Source of the DNA: JAUVPB01 sp965223695
GTDB lineage: Bacteria; Actinomycetota; Thermoleophilia; Gaiellales; Gaiellaceae
Assembly (NCBI GenBank): GCA_965223695.1
Contig: CBDCXJ010000019.1
Location: 1-64,000, forward strand
Length of the DNA stretch: 64,000 bases
Reading direction: 5' to 3'
The translations under genes and the position numbers were made by a program. Below, piece by piece: positions 7,573 to 16,348 of this stretch; the first letter of the stretch is position 1; every line of letters begins with the position of its first letter. Under the pieces are notes generated by a model. It had not been told where the DNA came from. It saw only the letters and a list, made by a program, of their open reading frames with translations, and did not search any database.

Positions 7573-9273
7573 CTACGAGCCCGTGGGCACCTCGTCGACG
7601 AGCGTCGAGTAGTCGCCGGTGAAGCTGGAGATCGCCGCGAGCTGCTCCTCGCCTCCGGCGTCGGTGAGCGCGTTCCAGCGCTGGTCCGCGTTGCGCATCG
7701 CCTGCTCAGCGGATCGGTCCCCGCGCAAGGCCGCGGAGATCTCGTTGTCGAGTGCGAACCAGTACTCGCGCAAGCGGGGGACAGGAGCGCTGCGCCGCGT
7801 GGCCTCCACGAGAGTTGTCATTGGCTGCTCGCCGTACCGATCAATGACTGCCGGGTCCTCGGTCGAATAGGTGTGCAGCGGTGTGACGCCCTCTCCGCTG
7901 GCCGCGGACGCCCAGGCGTGAACACGGACACTGCCGAGCCACTGGAGGACGAGGTACGCGGCCTCGCGCGTGCCCTCCGCGGCAAAAGCATTCACCGCGA
8001 ACGTCTCCGTGAACCAGCTTGGCGGGCGGCGCACGAGCGCATCGTCGACCACCCGACCCGGAGTCAGCCCCGTTGCCAGCCGCCGCTGTGGATCCTGTTC
8101 ACGCGTCGTAATCCAGGGAAGGCCTGAGCCCATGAACGCATCGCCGTCCAAGAGCATGTCCGCAGCCTGCCGGAGGTTGACCTCGAGCGCGTTCGGCGTT
8201 GCCCACTGGAGGCCGCGGATGTGCTCCTCCGTAGCACGTACGCCGGCATCCGTGTTGAGGTTCGCGGCGCCGTCGGCAGTGAAGTAGGTGTGGTTCGGAT
8301 TGGCCGAGCACACGAAGCGGCTGCACCAGTCGGGAGTCTGAAAAAACGACTGGCGCAGCTCTACGGAGCCGAAGAGCGGCGGGTCGGCGTTCGGACGATG
8401 GAAGAACTCCGCCACCTCGGCGTGCTCGTCCCAGGTGAGCGGGAACCTCAGCTCACGGCCGTACCGATCCTCGAACGCCCCCTGCTCGGCCGGATCCTGG
8501 ATCAGGCCAACCTGGTGAGGCCAGACCAGCGGGTCGTTCCTGATGCCCACCGCGTACGTCGTGCCCATGAACTGGGTGAAGCGGTTGACCAGCGCCTCGG
8601 CGTTCAGGTACCCGAGCTCATCGTCGAGCCAGCTCGGCCGGTACTCGGAGACGAACTCGTCGAGTGGGTGGAGCAAGTTGAGCCGGACAAGCTCAGGCGT
8701 CTCCATGTAGCGCACGTTGAGCACCTCGACGCTGCCGTCACGCTTCGCGGCCCGGTCGACGTTGTTCGCGTGCTCGTCGAGGTCGAAGTCAAGGAACTCG
8801 ATCCTGATGTCCGTTTCATCCTCGAGAAGTTGCACAGGACTGGAGCCACCCTCTGGGAACGGCTGATTGAAGAGATCGCCGCGAGCGATCCGCAGCGTCT
8901 CGGGAGCGACGCCGTCCTGTCGAAGCCGACGGAGCGCGGAGATCGCCCGTCCCTCCTCCGAGTCGAACGGGTACTGGTAGCGCTCCGCCCCCTCGAACCC
9001 GGTTGGCCCACCGTACATCCCCTCCGCGAGACCCTCCTTCAGCGGCGGCTCCGGGCTCTGGTCGCCGGTGCTCGGCGCGGGCATCGGCGACGGGGACGCG
9101 TCGGTGGGAGCCGGGGCCGCGGCAGGCTCGGATCCGCTTTCGGTACCACACGCCGCGAGGAGAACGCCCGCACCGACTGCGCCCGCGCCCACAACGAACT
9201 CACGGCGGGTGATCTTCTCACCACCGGCGACCCGCGAGCTGGAAGGCGGCCCATTGTCGTTCGGAGTCGCCAT
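7573..9273 (-). CDS. Tat-exported extracellular solute-binding lipoprotein (family 1)
   Basis: The 566-residue protein starts MATPNDNGPP. The export signal contains the twin-arginine stretch TRREFVVG, a hydrophobic core and the lipobox LLAACG (about residues 20-43), followed by a Pro/Ser/Ala-rich linker. The mature part looks like an ABC-transporter substrate-binding protein (for example the HPLDEFV segment after an alpha/beta core, and WASAASGEGVTP). It is the last gene of the minus-strand catabolic operon, 4 bp after the HMG-CoA-lyase-like gene, and no permease or ATPase accompanies it here. A longer upstream frame overlaps the lyase gene and was rejected. The ligand is probably the substrate of the operon, but this is inference. 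Confidence 0.8.
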   Translation of the reverse strand: MATPNDNGPPSSSRVAGGEKITRREFVVGAGAVGAGVLLAACGTESGSEPAAAPAPTDASPSPMPAPSTGDQSPEPPLKEGLAEGMYGGPTGFEGAERYQYPFDSEEGRAISALRRLRQDGVAPETLRIARGDLFNQPFPEGGSSPVQLLEDETDIRIEFLDFDLDEHANNVDRAAKRDGSVEVLNVRYMETPELVRLNLLHPLDEFVSEYRPSWLDDELGYLNAEALVNRFTQFMGTTYAVGIRNDPLVWPHQVGLIQDPAEQGAFEDRYGRELRFPLTWDEHAEVAEFFHRPNADPPLFGSVELRQSFFQTPDWCSRFVCSANPNHTYFTADGAANLNTDAGVRATEEHIRGLQWATPNALEVNLRQAADMLLDGDAFMGSGLPWITTREQDPQRRLATGLTPGRVVDDALVRRPPSWFTETFAVNAFAAEGTREAAYLVLQWLGSVRVHAWASAASGEGVTPLHTYSTEDPAVIDRYGEQPMTTLVEATRRSAPVPRLREYWFALDNEISAALRGDRSAEQAMRNADQRWNALTDAGGEEQLAAISSFTGDYSTLVDEVPTGS

Positions 9274-9277
9274 GCCG

Positions 9278-10171
9278 CTAAGCCGCAACAGGCGGGAAGA
9301 GCCCGGCCCTGTAGAGCATGCCGGGCAGCTCGCGCCCCAGAATGCCCTCGAGCCAGGTCGCAACGCCGATGAGCGCCTCGAGGTCGATGCCCGTCTCGAC
9401 ACCCTCTCGATGAAGCATGTAGACGAGGTCCTCGGTCGGGATGTTCCCCGTCGCCCGCGGCGCGAACGGACAGCCACCGACGCCGCCGACCGAGCCGTCG
9501 AGCCCGCTCGCTCCCGCCTCGAGCGCGGCCCAGGCGCAGGCGAGACCGGTGTTGCGCGTGTTGTGAAAATGGGCGACGATGTCGATGCCGAATCGAGCCG
9601 CGCCCTCGACGAGCCGCCCTGCCTGGCCCGGCGTCGCGACACCGATCGTGTCGCCGAGAACGATCTCATCGGCGCCCGCTCCCGTCAGTTGCTCAATCAG
9701 CTCGAGAACGTGACTCTCATCCACGGCGCCCTCGAAAGGGCAACCAAAGGCGACCGCTATCGCTACCGAGATGCGTCGCCCGTCGACGTGAGCACGTTGC
9801 GCGATCCGGCCGGCAGTGGCGAGCCCGTCGGCGACGGTCGCGTTCGAGTTGCGGCCGTTGAACGACTCCGTCGCGCCGAACGAGTAATGGACCTCGCGAA
9901 GCGCTGTCGGCGCGAGCCGGTCGTAGCCCTTCTCGTTGAGCACGAGCCCCGAGTAGGCGACGCCGTCCTTCATATCGGTCGCGGCAACGACCTCTTCGGC
10001 GCCAGCCATCTGTGGGACGCGCTTGGGGTTGACGAAGCTCGCGATCTCGACGCGCGGCACCCCGGCGTCGACGAGGCGGCCGACGAGCTCGGCCCGAACC
10101 TCGGGAGCGACTTCGACAGGATCGTTCTGGAGACCGTCGCGCGGACCGACGTCGCAGATCGCGACCTTCAC
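9278..10171 (-). CDS. Hydroxymethylglutaryl-CoA lyase family protein
   Basis: The 297 residues match the DRE-TIM metallolyase fold at normal family length. The N-terminal VGPRDGLQN carries the catalytic Arg/Asp pair. ASFVNPKRVPQMAG follows, HFHNTRNTGLACAWAALEAG carries metal-binding histidines, and GGVGGCPFAPRATGN has the active-site cysteine. The reaction would be retro-aldol cleavage of a 3-hydroxy-3-methylglutaryl-CoA-like thioester to acetyl-CoA plus an acyl product. Its start overlaps the end of the acyl-CoA dehydrogenase by 4 bp (ATGA), so translation is coupled. In this operon it could act on a branched intermediate other than HMG-CoA. Confidence 0.88.
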   Translation of the reverse strand: MKVAICDVGPRDGLQNDPVEVAPEVRAELVGRLVDAGVPRVEIASFVNPKRVPQMAGAEEVVAATDMKDGVAYSGLVLNEKGYDRLAPTALREVHYSFGATESFNGRNSNATVADGLATAGRIAQRAHVDGRRISVAIAVAFGCPFEGAVDESHVLELIEQLTGAGADEIVLGDTIGVATPGQAGRLVEGAARFGIDIVAHFHNTRNTGLACAWAALEAGASGLDGSVGGVGGCPFAPRATGNIPTEDLVYMLHREGVETGIDLEALIGVATWLEGILGRELPGMLYRAGLFPPVAA

Positions 10172-11376
10172 GACGCACGCTCCTCGAGGTAGCGCGGCGT
10201 GGGCACGGGACGATCGAGGTTCCGAAACGAGAGCGCGTCCTCGGCGATCAGCACGCGTTGAATGTTCGCAGTTCCTTCACCGGCGTGGTAGAGCGTGGCC
10301 CAGCTCATGTTCCGCTCGATCGGCAGCTCCGACGTCAGCGAGTAGCCGCCGAAGGTCTCGCTTGCCCTCTGCGTCACCCTGACGGCGACCTCTCCGGCGA
10401 AGTACTTGCTGATCGACGAGACCCGCGTCGCTGGCTCGCCCTGATCCTTGAGGAAGGCACTCTTGTAGGTGAGCAGGCGCGCGGCCTCGATCTCTGTGAT
10501 CGAGTCGGCGATCAGGTGCTGGATCATCTGGTAGCGGCCGATCTGCTCGCCGAAGACCACCCGCTCCTTCGCGTAGTCGATCATCAGCTCGAGCGAGGCC
10601 TGCGCGAGGCTGACCGCGCGAGCGGGGATCGTCAGCCGGCCGTAGTCGAGCCCGTTCATCGCGTACTTGAAGCCGTTGTCCACACCCTCCTCCCCGCCGA
10701 GCACGTCCTCGTCGGGAACGAACAGGTCGTCGAAGTAGAGCGCGTTGGTAGGCATGTTCGCGCCGATTCCGCGCGTCGCGATGGGCTGGGCGTCGAAGCC
10801 CTCGGCGTCGGTGTGGACGATGAAGCCCGTGACGCCGCGCGCGCCCGCATCGGGGTCCGTCTTGGCATAGACGAGACCCACGTCGGCGACGTTCGCGTTG
10901 GTGATGAACATCTTCGAGCCGTTCAGTCGCCAGCCGCCGTCGGTGCGCGTCGCGCGCGTCTCCATCGACCCGAGCGCGTCGCTGCCCCCACCCGGCTCGG
11001 TCAGCGCCATATAGCCGAGCAGCTCACAGCGGATCAGCTTCTCGACGTAGCGCTCGCGCTGCTGGGCGGTGCCCCAGTTGAGGATCGTGAACGGCACGGT
11101 CATGCCCTGGAGGTTGAACGCGCCCGTGATCGGCTGCCAGACCTTGCCGATCTCCTCGATCACGGCGACGAGGCCCACGAAGGAGCCCTCGAGACCGCCA
11201 TATTCGGCGGGAAACGGGATGCCGAAGAAGCCGACCTCGCCCATCTGCGTGTAGAGGTCGCGCGGGAAGGTCCCCTCCTCCTCCATCTCGCGAACGCGCG
11301 GCTTGATCTCGTTCTGGGCGAACTCGCGCGCGAGCTCCTGCATCTCGAGCTCGTCTTCGGTGAGCCGGAAGTCCAT
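10168..11376 (-). CDS. Acyl-CoA dehydrogenase
   Basis: The 402-residue protein has the full acyl-CoA dehydrogenase layout. It contains the N-terminal helical domain (EDELEMQELAREFA), the FAD/substrate signature YMALTEPGGGSDALGSMETRA, MFITNANVADVGLVYAKTD, and the C-terminal helical domain with FGEQIGRYQMIQHLIAD. The segment YHAGEGTANIQR corresponds to the usual YEGT.EIQR, where the glutamate is the catalytic base in many members. The enzyme would introduce a 2,3-double bond into a CoA thioester, passing electrons to ETF. It is preceded by the enoyl-CoA hydratase gene (2-bp gap) and overlaps the lyase gene. The acyl substrate is unknown. Confidence 0.9.
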   Translation of the reverse strand: MDFRLTEDELEMQELAREFAQNEIKPRVREMEEEGTFPRDLYTQMGEVGFFGIPFPAEYGGLEGSFVGLVAVIEEIGKVWQPITGAFNLQGMTVPFTILNWGTAQQRERYVEKLIRCELLGYMALTEPGGGSDALGSMETRATRTDGGWRLNGSKMFITNANVADVGLVYAKTDPDAGARGVTGFIVHTDAEGFDAQPIATRGIGANMPTNALYFDDLFVPDEDVLGGEEGVDNGFKYAMNGLDYGRLTIPARAVSLAQASLELMIDYAKERVVFGEQIGRYQMIQHLIADSITEIEAARLLTYKSAFLKDQGEPATRVSSISKYFAGEVAVRVTQRASETFGGYSLTSELPIERNMSWATLYHAGEGTANIQRVLIAEDALSFRNLDRPVPTPRYLEERAS

Positions 11377-11378
11377 GC

Positions 11379-12137
11379 CTACCTCCCTTTCCAGTCGGGC
11401 GGTCGCTTCTCTCTGAATGCGCGGGGCCCTTCCTGGGCGTCCTCGCTCGCGTACACATGCTCGAACAGCTCGTTCGCCGCCTCGAGCGCGGCACTCGTTC
11501 CATGCTCACCCGTGAGGTAGACGAGCTTGCGATGCGCCCTCACAGTGAGCGGTGCGAGCGCGGCGATCTGCTCGGCCATCGCCTGGGCAGCCTCGAGGAG
11601 ACCGGCGCGCGAGACGACGCGGTTGACGAGTCCGACTTCGTAGGCGCGCGCGGCGCTCATCGGCTGGGCGGTCACCAGGATCTCCATCATGATCCGCCGC
11701 GGCACCATCTCGGCGAGCGGCACCGCCCACGGCGCGCCGCGTCCCCAGCGCGCTTCGCTGATCGCGAACGACGCCTCCTCGGCGGCGACGCACAGGTCGC
11801 AGGAGAGGGCCAGCTGGAAGCCGCCCCCGAACGCTGCGCCGTTCACGGCCGCGATCGACGGCTTGCTGGTCAGCCGGTCGACCTGGGGAATGAAATCCAG
11901 CGGCGGATTGTCTAGGCCCGTCTCGGCGATCTCCTTGAGGTCGGCGCCCGCGCTGAACGTGCGCTCACCGGCCGCCGTGAGGATCGCCACCTGCGCGCGC
12001 TCATCGGCCTCGAAGGTGGCGAAAGCCTCACGGATGCCGTCTCGGGCCGCCGCGTTGAGCGCGTTTGCCTGCTCAGGACGGTTCAGGGTGACGACCGTGA
12101 CTGGACCGCGCTGCTCGGTCAGTACCGCTTCGCTCAT
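11379..12137 (-). CDS. Enoyl-CoA hydratase/isomerase
   Basis: A 252-residue crotonase-fold protein starting MSEAVLTEQRGP. The oxyanion-hole segments are present: TFSAGADLKEI and AAVNGAAFGGGFQLALSCD. In the second catalytic region RWGRGAPWAVPLAEM replaces the commoner Glu-containing stretch, so hydratase activity is not assured and another crotonase reaction is possible. Its start codon overlaps the nitrilase-family stop by 4 bp. A longer frame to 12485 only reads antisense to the neighbour. It should hydrate or otherwise process the enoyl-CoA made by the adjacent dehydrogenase. Confidence 0.88.
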   Translation of the reverse strand: MSEAVLTEQRGPVTVVTLNRPEQANALNAAARDGIREAFATFEADERAQVAILTAAGERTFSAGADLKEIAETGLDNPPLDFIPQVDRLTSKPSIAAVNGAAFGGGFQLALSCDLCVAAEEASFAISEARWGRGAPWAVPLAEMVPRRIMMEILVTAQPMSAARAYEVGLVNRVVSRAGLLEAAQAMAEQIAALAPLTVRAHRKLVYLTGEHGTSAALEAANELFEHVYASEDAQEGPRAFREKRPPDWKGR

Positions 12138-13057
12138 CGCGCAGCCTCTGCAGTACGGGCCGTCGCCGATGTTGCGCGCCGGTTGGGAGGGACGCTCGCG
12201 GGCACGGACACCGGCGCGCTCTGGCGTCTCGTCAGCGCCCGGTAGTGCTCGGGCCTGCGGTCGCCGAACAGCTCTACGCTGAACGTCTCGCCATCGGACT
12301 CGATCACGCGGCTCTTCGAGCGGGCAAGCTCGAGCTCGGCCTCGGCGACGATCAGCTCCGGCCCGCCGGCTGCACGCTCGATGAACTCGCCGTCGGGCGC
12401 GACGATCGAGCTCTTGCCGCAGAAGCGGTAGTCGCCCTCGGTGTCGCAGCGGTTGGCGACTGCGAGGAAGACAGAGTTCTCGCACGCGCGCACGCGCGCG
12501 AAAAGGTCGACGACGATCTCCGGCCCTCCTACCGCGATGTTCGCGGGCTGGGCGATGACATCGGCGCCGGCAAGCGCGAGTGCTCGCGCTGACTCCGGGA
12601 ACCTGAGCTCGTAGCAGATCGAGACTCCGATCCGGCCGATCGGCGTCTCGAACACCGGGGCGGGCGAGCCGCCTCGCCGGACGAAGCGGTCGACGCCCAG
12701 CGGCGGGATGTGCGCCTTTCGATAGCGGCCGACCAGCCCGTCCGGCCCGAACAGCGCAGCCGTGTTGTAGAGGGACTTGCCCGATCGCTCGAGGTAGCCG
12801 ACGACGGCGTGGATGCCGGCGTCGCCAACGGCGTCGCTGAACGCCGCTAGGTCACTGCCGGTCGAGCGGATCGCACCGTTTGCGGCGATCTCACGGTCTG
12901 GGAACACGTAGCCCGTGAGAATGCACTCGGGCAAGACGAGCAGATCCGCGCCGGCGACCTGCGCCCGCTCGACCGCCTCGCAGCAGACCTCGAGATTGTG
13001 GTCGACGTCGCCCAGCCGGCAACCGAGCTGAGCGACCGCGATGGTGATCGTCGACAT
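12134..13057 (-). CDS. Carbon-nitrogen hydrolase (nitrilase/omega-amidase superfamily)
   Basis: A 307-residue protein starting MSTITIAVAQLG. The catalytic triad is visible: Glu44 in VLPECILTGY, Lys114 in RYRKAHIPPLG and Cys148 in GVSICYELRFPE. The spacing and the RxRKxHxP context point to an amidase or N-carbamoylase-like member rather than a true nitrilase. It would hydrolyse an amide or carbamoyl nitrogen of the catabolic substrate. The C-terminal ~25 residues are Ser/Ala/Arg-rich and overlap the start of the hydratase gene by 4 bp. It lies 13 bp after the cyclase-family gene in the same operon. Confidence 0.85.
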   Translation of the reverse strand: MSTITIAVAQLGCRLGDVDHNLEVCCEAVERAQVAGADLLVLPECILTGYVFPDREIAANGAIRSTGSDLAAFSDAVGDAGIHAVVGYLERSGKSLYNTAALFGPDGLVGRYRKAHIPPLGVDRFVRRGGSPAPVFETPIGRIGVSICYELRFPESARALALAGADVIAQPANIAVGGPEIVVDLFARVRACENSVFLAVANRCDTEGDYRFCGKSSIVAPDGEFIERAAGGPELIVAEAELELARSKSRVIESDGETFSVELFGDRRPEHYRALTRRQSAPVSVPASVPPNRRATSATARTAEAAR

Positions 13058-13070
13058 CGGTCGAGTCGGT

Positions 13071-14027
13071 TCAGTCGAGGCGCATCGCGAACGGCCGGAA
13101 CGGCGCGCCGGTGGCGCCACGGAACTTGATCGGTGCGCCGAACAGCCCGAACTCGTAGAGGCCGTCACGCGCCACGTCTTCGAGCCAGAGGTTCTCTACG
13201 ATCAGGACGCCGCACTCGGAGAGGAGGTAGGAGTGCACGGGCGCCGGGTGATCGTCGATTGCCGAGGGCGACTGCTCGGGTGACATCGCGTCGGTCCCGA
13301 CCATCACGCAGCCCGCCTCGGCCAGGACGCGGGCACCCTCGAGGTTCAGCCCGGGGAAGTTGTAGCCGCTCGCCACGCCTTCCTGATCGGGCCAGTGCTG
13401 CATCTTCCCGGTGCGCATCAGGACGGCGTCGCCTGGCTCGAGCGCGACGCCCTGGGCGTCGAGCGCTTGCTCGATCTCGGCCGGTCCGACCCCGTAGGAA
13501 TCGGGCAGAACATCGGTGTCAAGAGCCGCCGGCACGTCGAGCAGGACGCCGCGCGTCACGACGGGCGGCAGGTGCTCCGGCCCGTTCTTCAGCCAGTGGC
13601 GGCTACCGAGGTCGCGTGCCGCTGAGAAGCCGTTCCAGACCTCGTCGCCGTAGCCGAAGTGGTTGAGTGAGTCGAGATGCGTGCCGCAGTGCGTGTAGAA
13701 GGAGACGATGTCGCCCGAGTAACCGGCGACCTCGCCGCCGAACTGCGCTCCGCCCTCGTTGCGCGTGCCCGGCGGTGTGTGTGACATGCAGATCTCGAAG
13801 TGGGGATCGTTCGCCCCGTAGTAGCCGGGCATCTCGACGAAGAACTCGACGCCGAGGTCATAGGTAGCGCCACCCGAGACGCGGCCGAGGAGCGCCTCGC
13901 GCGTCAGGTCGGTGAGGATGTTCATCATCCCGATCTGATCGTCCTCGCCGAACGGGCTCTTTGTGACCTGGCGATACGTCGCATGCTTCGCGGCGATCAC
14001 GACGTCTTCTCTGGTCGTGTCAGTCAT
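13071..14027 (-). CDS. Cyclase-family (kynurenine-formamidase-like) metal hydrolase
   Basis: A 318-residue protein starting MTDTTREDVV, chosen because a perfect AGGAGG lies 7 bases upstream. It contains HCGTHLDSLNHFG, the HxGTHxDxxxH metal-binding signature of the cyclase/KynB-like family, and VLLDVPAALD, SYGVGPAEIEQAL and VMVGTDAMSPEQSP further on. The family hydrolyses amide or lactam bonds with two divalent metals. It overlaps the LLM oxidoreductase stop by 4 bp (ATGA). At 318 residues it is longer than the second cyclase at 20112-20936 (274 residues). The substrate is unknown but fits an operon that opens cyclic or acylated amides. Confidence 0.85.
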   Translation of the reverse strand: MTDTTREDVVIAAKHATYRQVTKSPFGEDDQIGMMNILTDLTREALLGRVSGGATYDLGVEFFVEMPGYYGANDPHFEICMSHTPPGTRNEGGAQFGGEVAGYSGDIVSFYTHCGTHLDSLNHFGYGDEVWNGFSAARDLGSRHWLKNGPEHLPPVVTRGVLLDVPAALDTDVLPDSYGVGPAEIEQALDAQGVALEPGDAVLMRTGKMQHWPDQEGVASGYNFPGLNLEGARVLAEAGCVMVGTDAMSPEQSPSAIDDHPAPVHSYLLSECGVLIVENLWLEDVARDGLYEFGLFGAPIKFRGATGAPFRPFAMRLD

Positions 14028-15010
14028 GCCGTTTCCTCCTTCAGGTCGGTGAGAAGGGGCAGCGCGCGGTCGACGAGGCGCTGCAGCTGGCTGGCGGCGT
14101 CCTGTGTCAAGAGGCCGATCCAAATGCGATCGACGCCGGTCCTGGCGGCGACGTCCTTGAGCTGCTCGACGATCGCCTCGGGCGGTCCGAGCACGCCAAA
14201 CCGCTCGGTCACGAAGGTCTCCTCGTCACCGTGCGCGGCGAGCAGCTGGCTGTTGTGCGAGGAGCCGACGTAGTCCTCGAAGCTGAACTGCGAGTAGAGC
14301 TCGCTCAGGCCGGTTTGGAGCGCTTCCGGCACGTTCTTGCCGGCGAACGACCCGCTCATCGCCTGACGGCTGTAGGCCATGATCATCGAGCGGAAAGCGT
14401 CACGCTTCTCGGGCTCGCGCGGCCCATCGTCCGGCCAGACATCGGCGAGCACGTAAAGCCAGGGCTTCAGCTGCGTCGTGACACCGGCGTCGTCACGCGC
14501 GCTGCGCACTGCGTCGAGGATCGACTCGGTCGCGCCCGCGTCGGAGCCCTGGCCAATCACGACCTCGTCCGTGACGAGAGCGGCTCGCGCGCACGATCGT
14601 GGTCCGCCGCCGGCGATCAGCAAGCGCGTGCCACCGGGCGCGAACTCGAGCACGCGCTCGGCGTGCTCGACCATCGTTGGGCGCGTGGCCGGCGGCAGGC
14701 CGAAGGCGTGGACAGCGCTGTCACCCGCGGCGAGGCCGAAGAACAGACGCCCCGGGTACAGCTCCTCGAGGCTGCGCTGTGCGCCGGCGTGGACGCTCCA
14801 ATGCCGCGTCACGGGGTTGGTCGCAAACGGTCCAACGTGGACGCGGCTCGTGTTGGCGAGCACGTGCTGCTGGCTGACGTAGCTCTCGGCGAACAGGCGC
14901 GGCGAGTCGGCGATTCCGAACAGCAGCTCCTGCCCGGCACGGTCGGCAGCGGCGCCAGCCTCGAGGATGTCGGCGACGCTGTAGGGGAAGCAGACGAATG
15001 CGATCTCCAC
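14024..15010 (-). CDS. LLM-class (luciferase-like, F420-type) oxidoreductase
   Basis: A 328-residue TIM-barrel protein with luciferase-like monooxygenase features: MEIAFVCFPYSVADILEAGAAADRAG at the start, VHVGPFATNPVTRHWSVHAG, RLFFGLAAGDSAV, and the C-terminal segment ERFGVLGPPEAIVEQLKDVAARTGVDRIWIG. Actinobacterial relatives mostly use coenzyme F420, some use FMN; the sequence alone does not settle which. It lies 48 bp after the CoA-transferase gene and overlaps the cyclase gene. A role in oxidising or ring-modifying the operon substrate is likely. Confidence 0.85.
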   Translation of the reverse strand: MEIAFVCFPYSVADILEAGAAADRAGQELLFGIADSPRLFAESYVSQQHVLANTSRVHVGPFATNPVTRHWSVHAGAQRSLEELYPGRLFFGLAAGDSAVHAFGLPPATRPTMVEHAERVLEFAPGGTRLLIAGGGPRSCARAALVTDEVVIGQGSDAGATESILDAVRSARDDAGVTTQLKPWLYVLADVWPDDGPREPEKRDAFRSMIMAYSRQAMSGSFAGKNVPEALQTGLSELYSQFSFEDYVGSSHNSQLLAAHGDEETFVTERFGVLGPPEAIVEQLKDVAARTGVDRIWIGLLTQDAASQLQRLVDRALPLLTDLKEETA

Positions 15011-15058
15011 AGCGGCTCCCGTCTAGATGGCTGCGCCGGTCATCGCGGCATCACCTAT

Positions 15059-16192
15059 CTAGATCGTTCCCTCGGCCGCCAGCCGAGCGAGATCGTCCTC
15101 GGAGAGGCCGAGCTCGTCGACGTAGACCTCGTGGTTGTGCTCGCCGATCTCGGGCGCGGCACGTCGGATCGCCCCGGGGGTGCCAGTGAGAGTCGGGATC
15201 ACGGTCTGCATCTTGACCTCGCCGAGCCTCGGGTGCTCGACGCTCGTGATCGTCTCGCGGGCGGCGAACTGAGGGTCGCGCATGATGTCCTCGATCGAGT
15301 TGACCGGGGCAATCGCGGCTTCGTGCTCGGCGAACGCGGCGAGGACCTCCTCGGTCGTGTGCTGCCCGACCCATTCCTGGATCAGCGTGTCGAGCTCGTC
15401 AGCGTGCTCGACCCGCCCGCTGTGATCCGAAAACCAGGGCTCCTCGGCCAGATCCTCTCGACCGATGATCTTCATCACCCGCTCCGAGATCGACTGCGCG
15501 CTGGCCGAGAGGCCGAGCCAGCGACCGTCCTTGGCCTGGTAGGCGTTGCGGGGAGCGACGAACGGGACGGCGTTGCCTGTCCTTTCCTGGACGATGCCGA
15601 GCTGATCGAACACCGTTGCCTGCGGCCCGAGCAGCGCGAACAGCGGCTCGTAGATGGCGAGGTCTATGACCTGGCCCTTGCCGTGCCCTGCCTGGTCACG
15701 CGCACGTAGTGCGAACATGACGGCGAAAGTCCCGGTGAGCGCTGCCACGCCATCGGCCAGGGCGAACGGCGGTAGCGTAGGCGGGCCATCGGGCCAGCCG
15801 TTGATGTACGCGTAGCCCGAGATCGACTCGGCGAGCGTCCCGAAGCCCGGGAGCTGCGCGTAGGGGCCCGTCTGGCCGAAGCCGCTCGTGCGGACGATGA
15901 CGAGACCGGGGTTCAGCTCGTGCAGCTCCTCGGGCGCGAGGTTCCAGCGCTCGAGCGTGCCAGGCCGGAAGCCCTCGATGAAGACGTCGGCGTCGGCCAG
16001 CACCCGCTTCATCAGCTCCTGGCCGTCGGGCTTCGAAAGTGAGAGCGTCACCGCGCGCTTGTTGCGGCCGGCGACGACCCACCAGAGCGACACTCCGTTC
16101 TTGTTCCAGCCGAGCGAGCGGAGATTGTCGCCCTTCGGGTGCTCGACCTTGATCACATCGGCGCCGAAGTCGCCCATGATCGTGGCGATCAT
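15059..16192 (-). CDS. CaiB/BaiF family (class III) CoA transferase; N-terminus lacks a usable start
   Basis: The 377 residues from the first ATG show the class III CoA-transferase pattern: GDFGADVIKVEHP, the catalytic Asp in GQVIDLAIYEPLF, GFGQTGPYAQLPGF and ESISGYAYINGW. The family's N-terminal segment is also encoded in frame upstream (LPLDGLKVVDAATLFAGP, 16193-16243). No ATG, GTG or TTG lies between it and an in-frame TAG at 16280-16282, and an ATG at 16276-16278 is one base out of frame. Either a base is missing here or the gene has lost its proper start. The enzyme would put CoA on an organic acid, as the entry step to the downstream dehydrogenase, hydratase and lyase. Confidence 0.85.
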   Translation of the reverse strand: MIATIMGDFGADVIKVEHPKGDNLRSLGWNKNGVSLWWVVAGRNKRAVTLSLSKPDGQELMKRVLADADVFIEGFRPGTLERWNLAPEELHELNPGLVIVRTSGFGQTGPYAQLPGFGTLAESISGYAYINGWPDGPPTLPPFALADGVAALTGTFAVMFALRARDQAGHGKGQVIDLAIYEPLFALLGPQATVFDQLGIVQERTGNAVPFVAPRNAYQAKDGRWLGLSASAQSISERVMKIIGREDLAEEPWFSDHSGRVEHADELDTLIQEWVGQHTTEEVLAAFAEHEAAIAPVNSIEDIMRDPQFAARETITSVEHPRLGEVKMQTVIPTLTGTPGAIRRAAPEIGEHNHEVYVDELGLSEDDLARLAAEGTI

Positions 16193-16348
16193 CGGTCCGG
16201 CAAAGAGCGTCGCAGCGTCGACGACCTTGAGGCCGTCGAGGGGGAGCGGAGGCGGACTCTGCGCAGAGACGGACGCATGCTACTGCGACGTTGGTCGAGG
16301 CGCCCGCGGCCGAACTATGCTGCCTCGGATTCGGATCGAGGTCGTACG

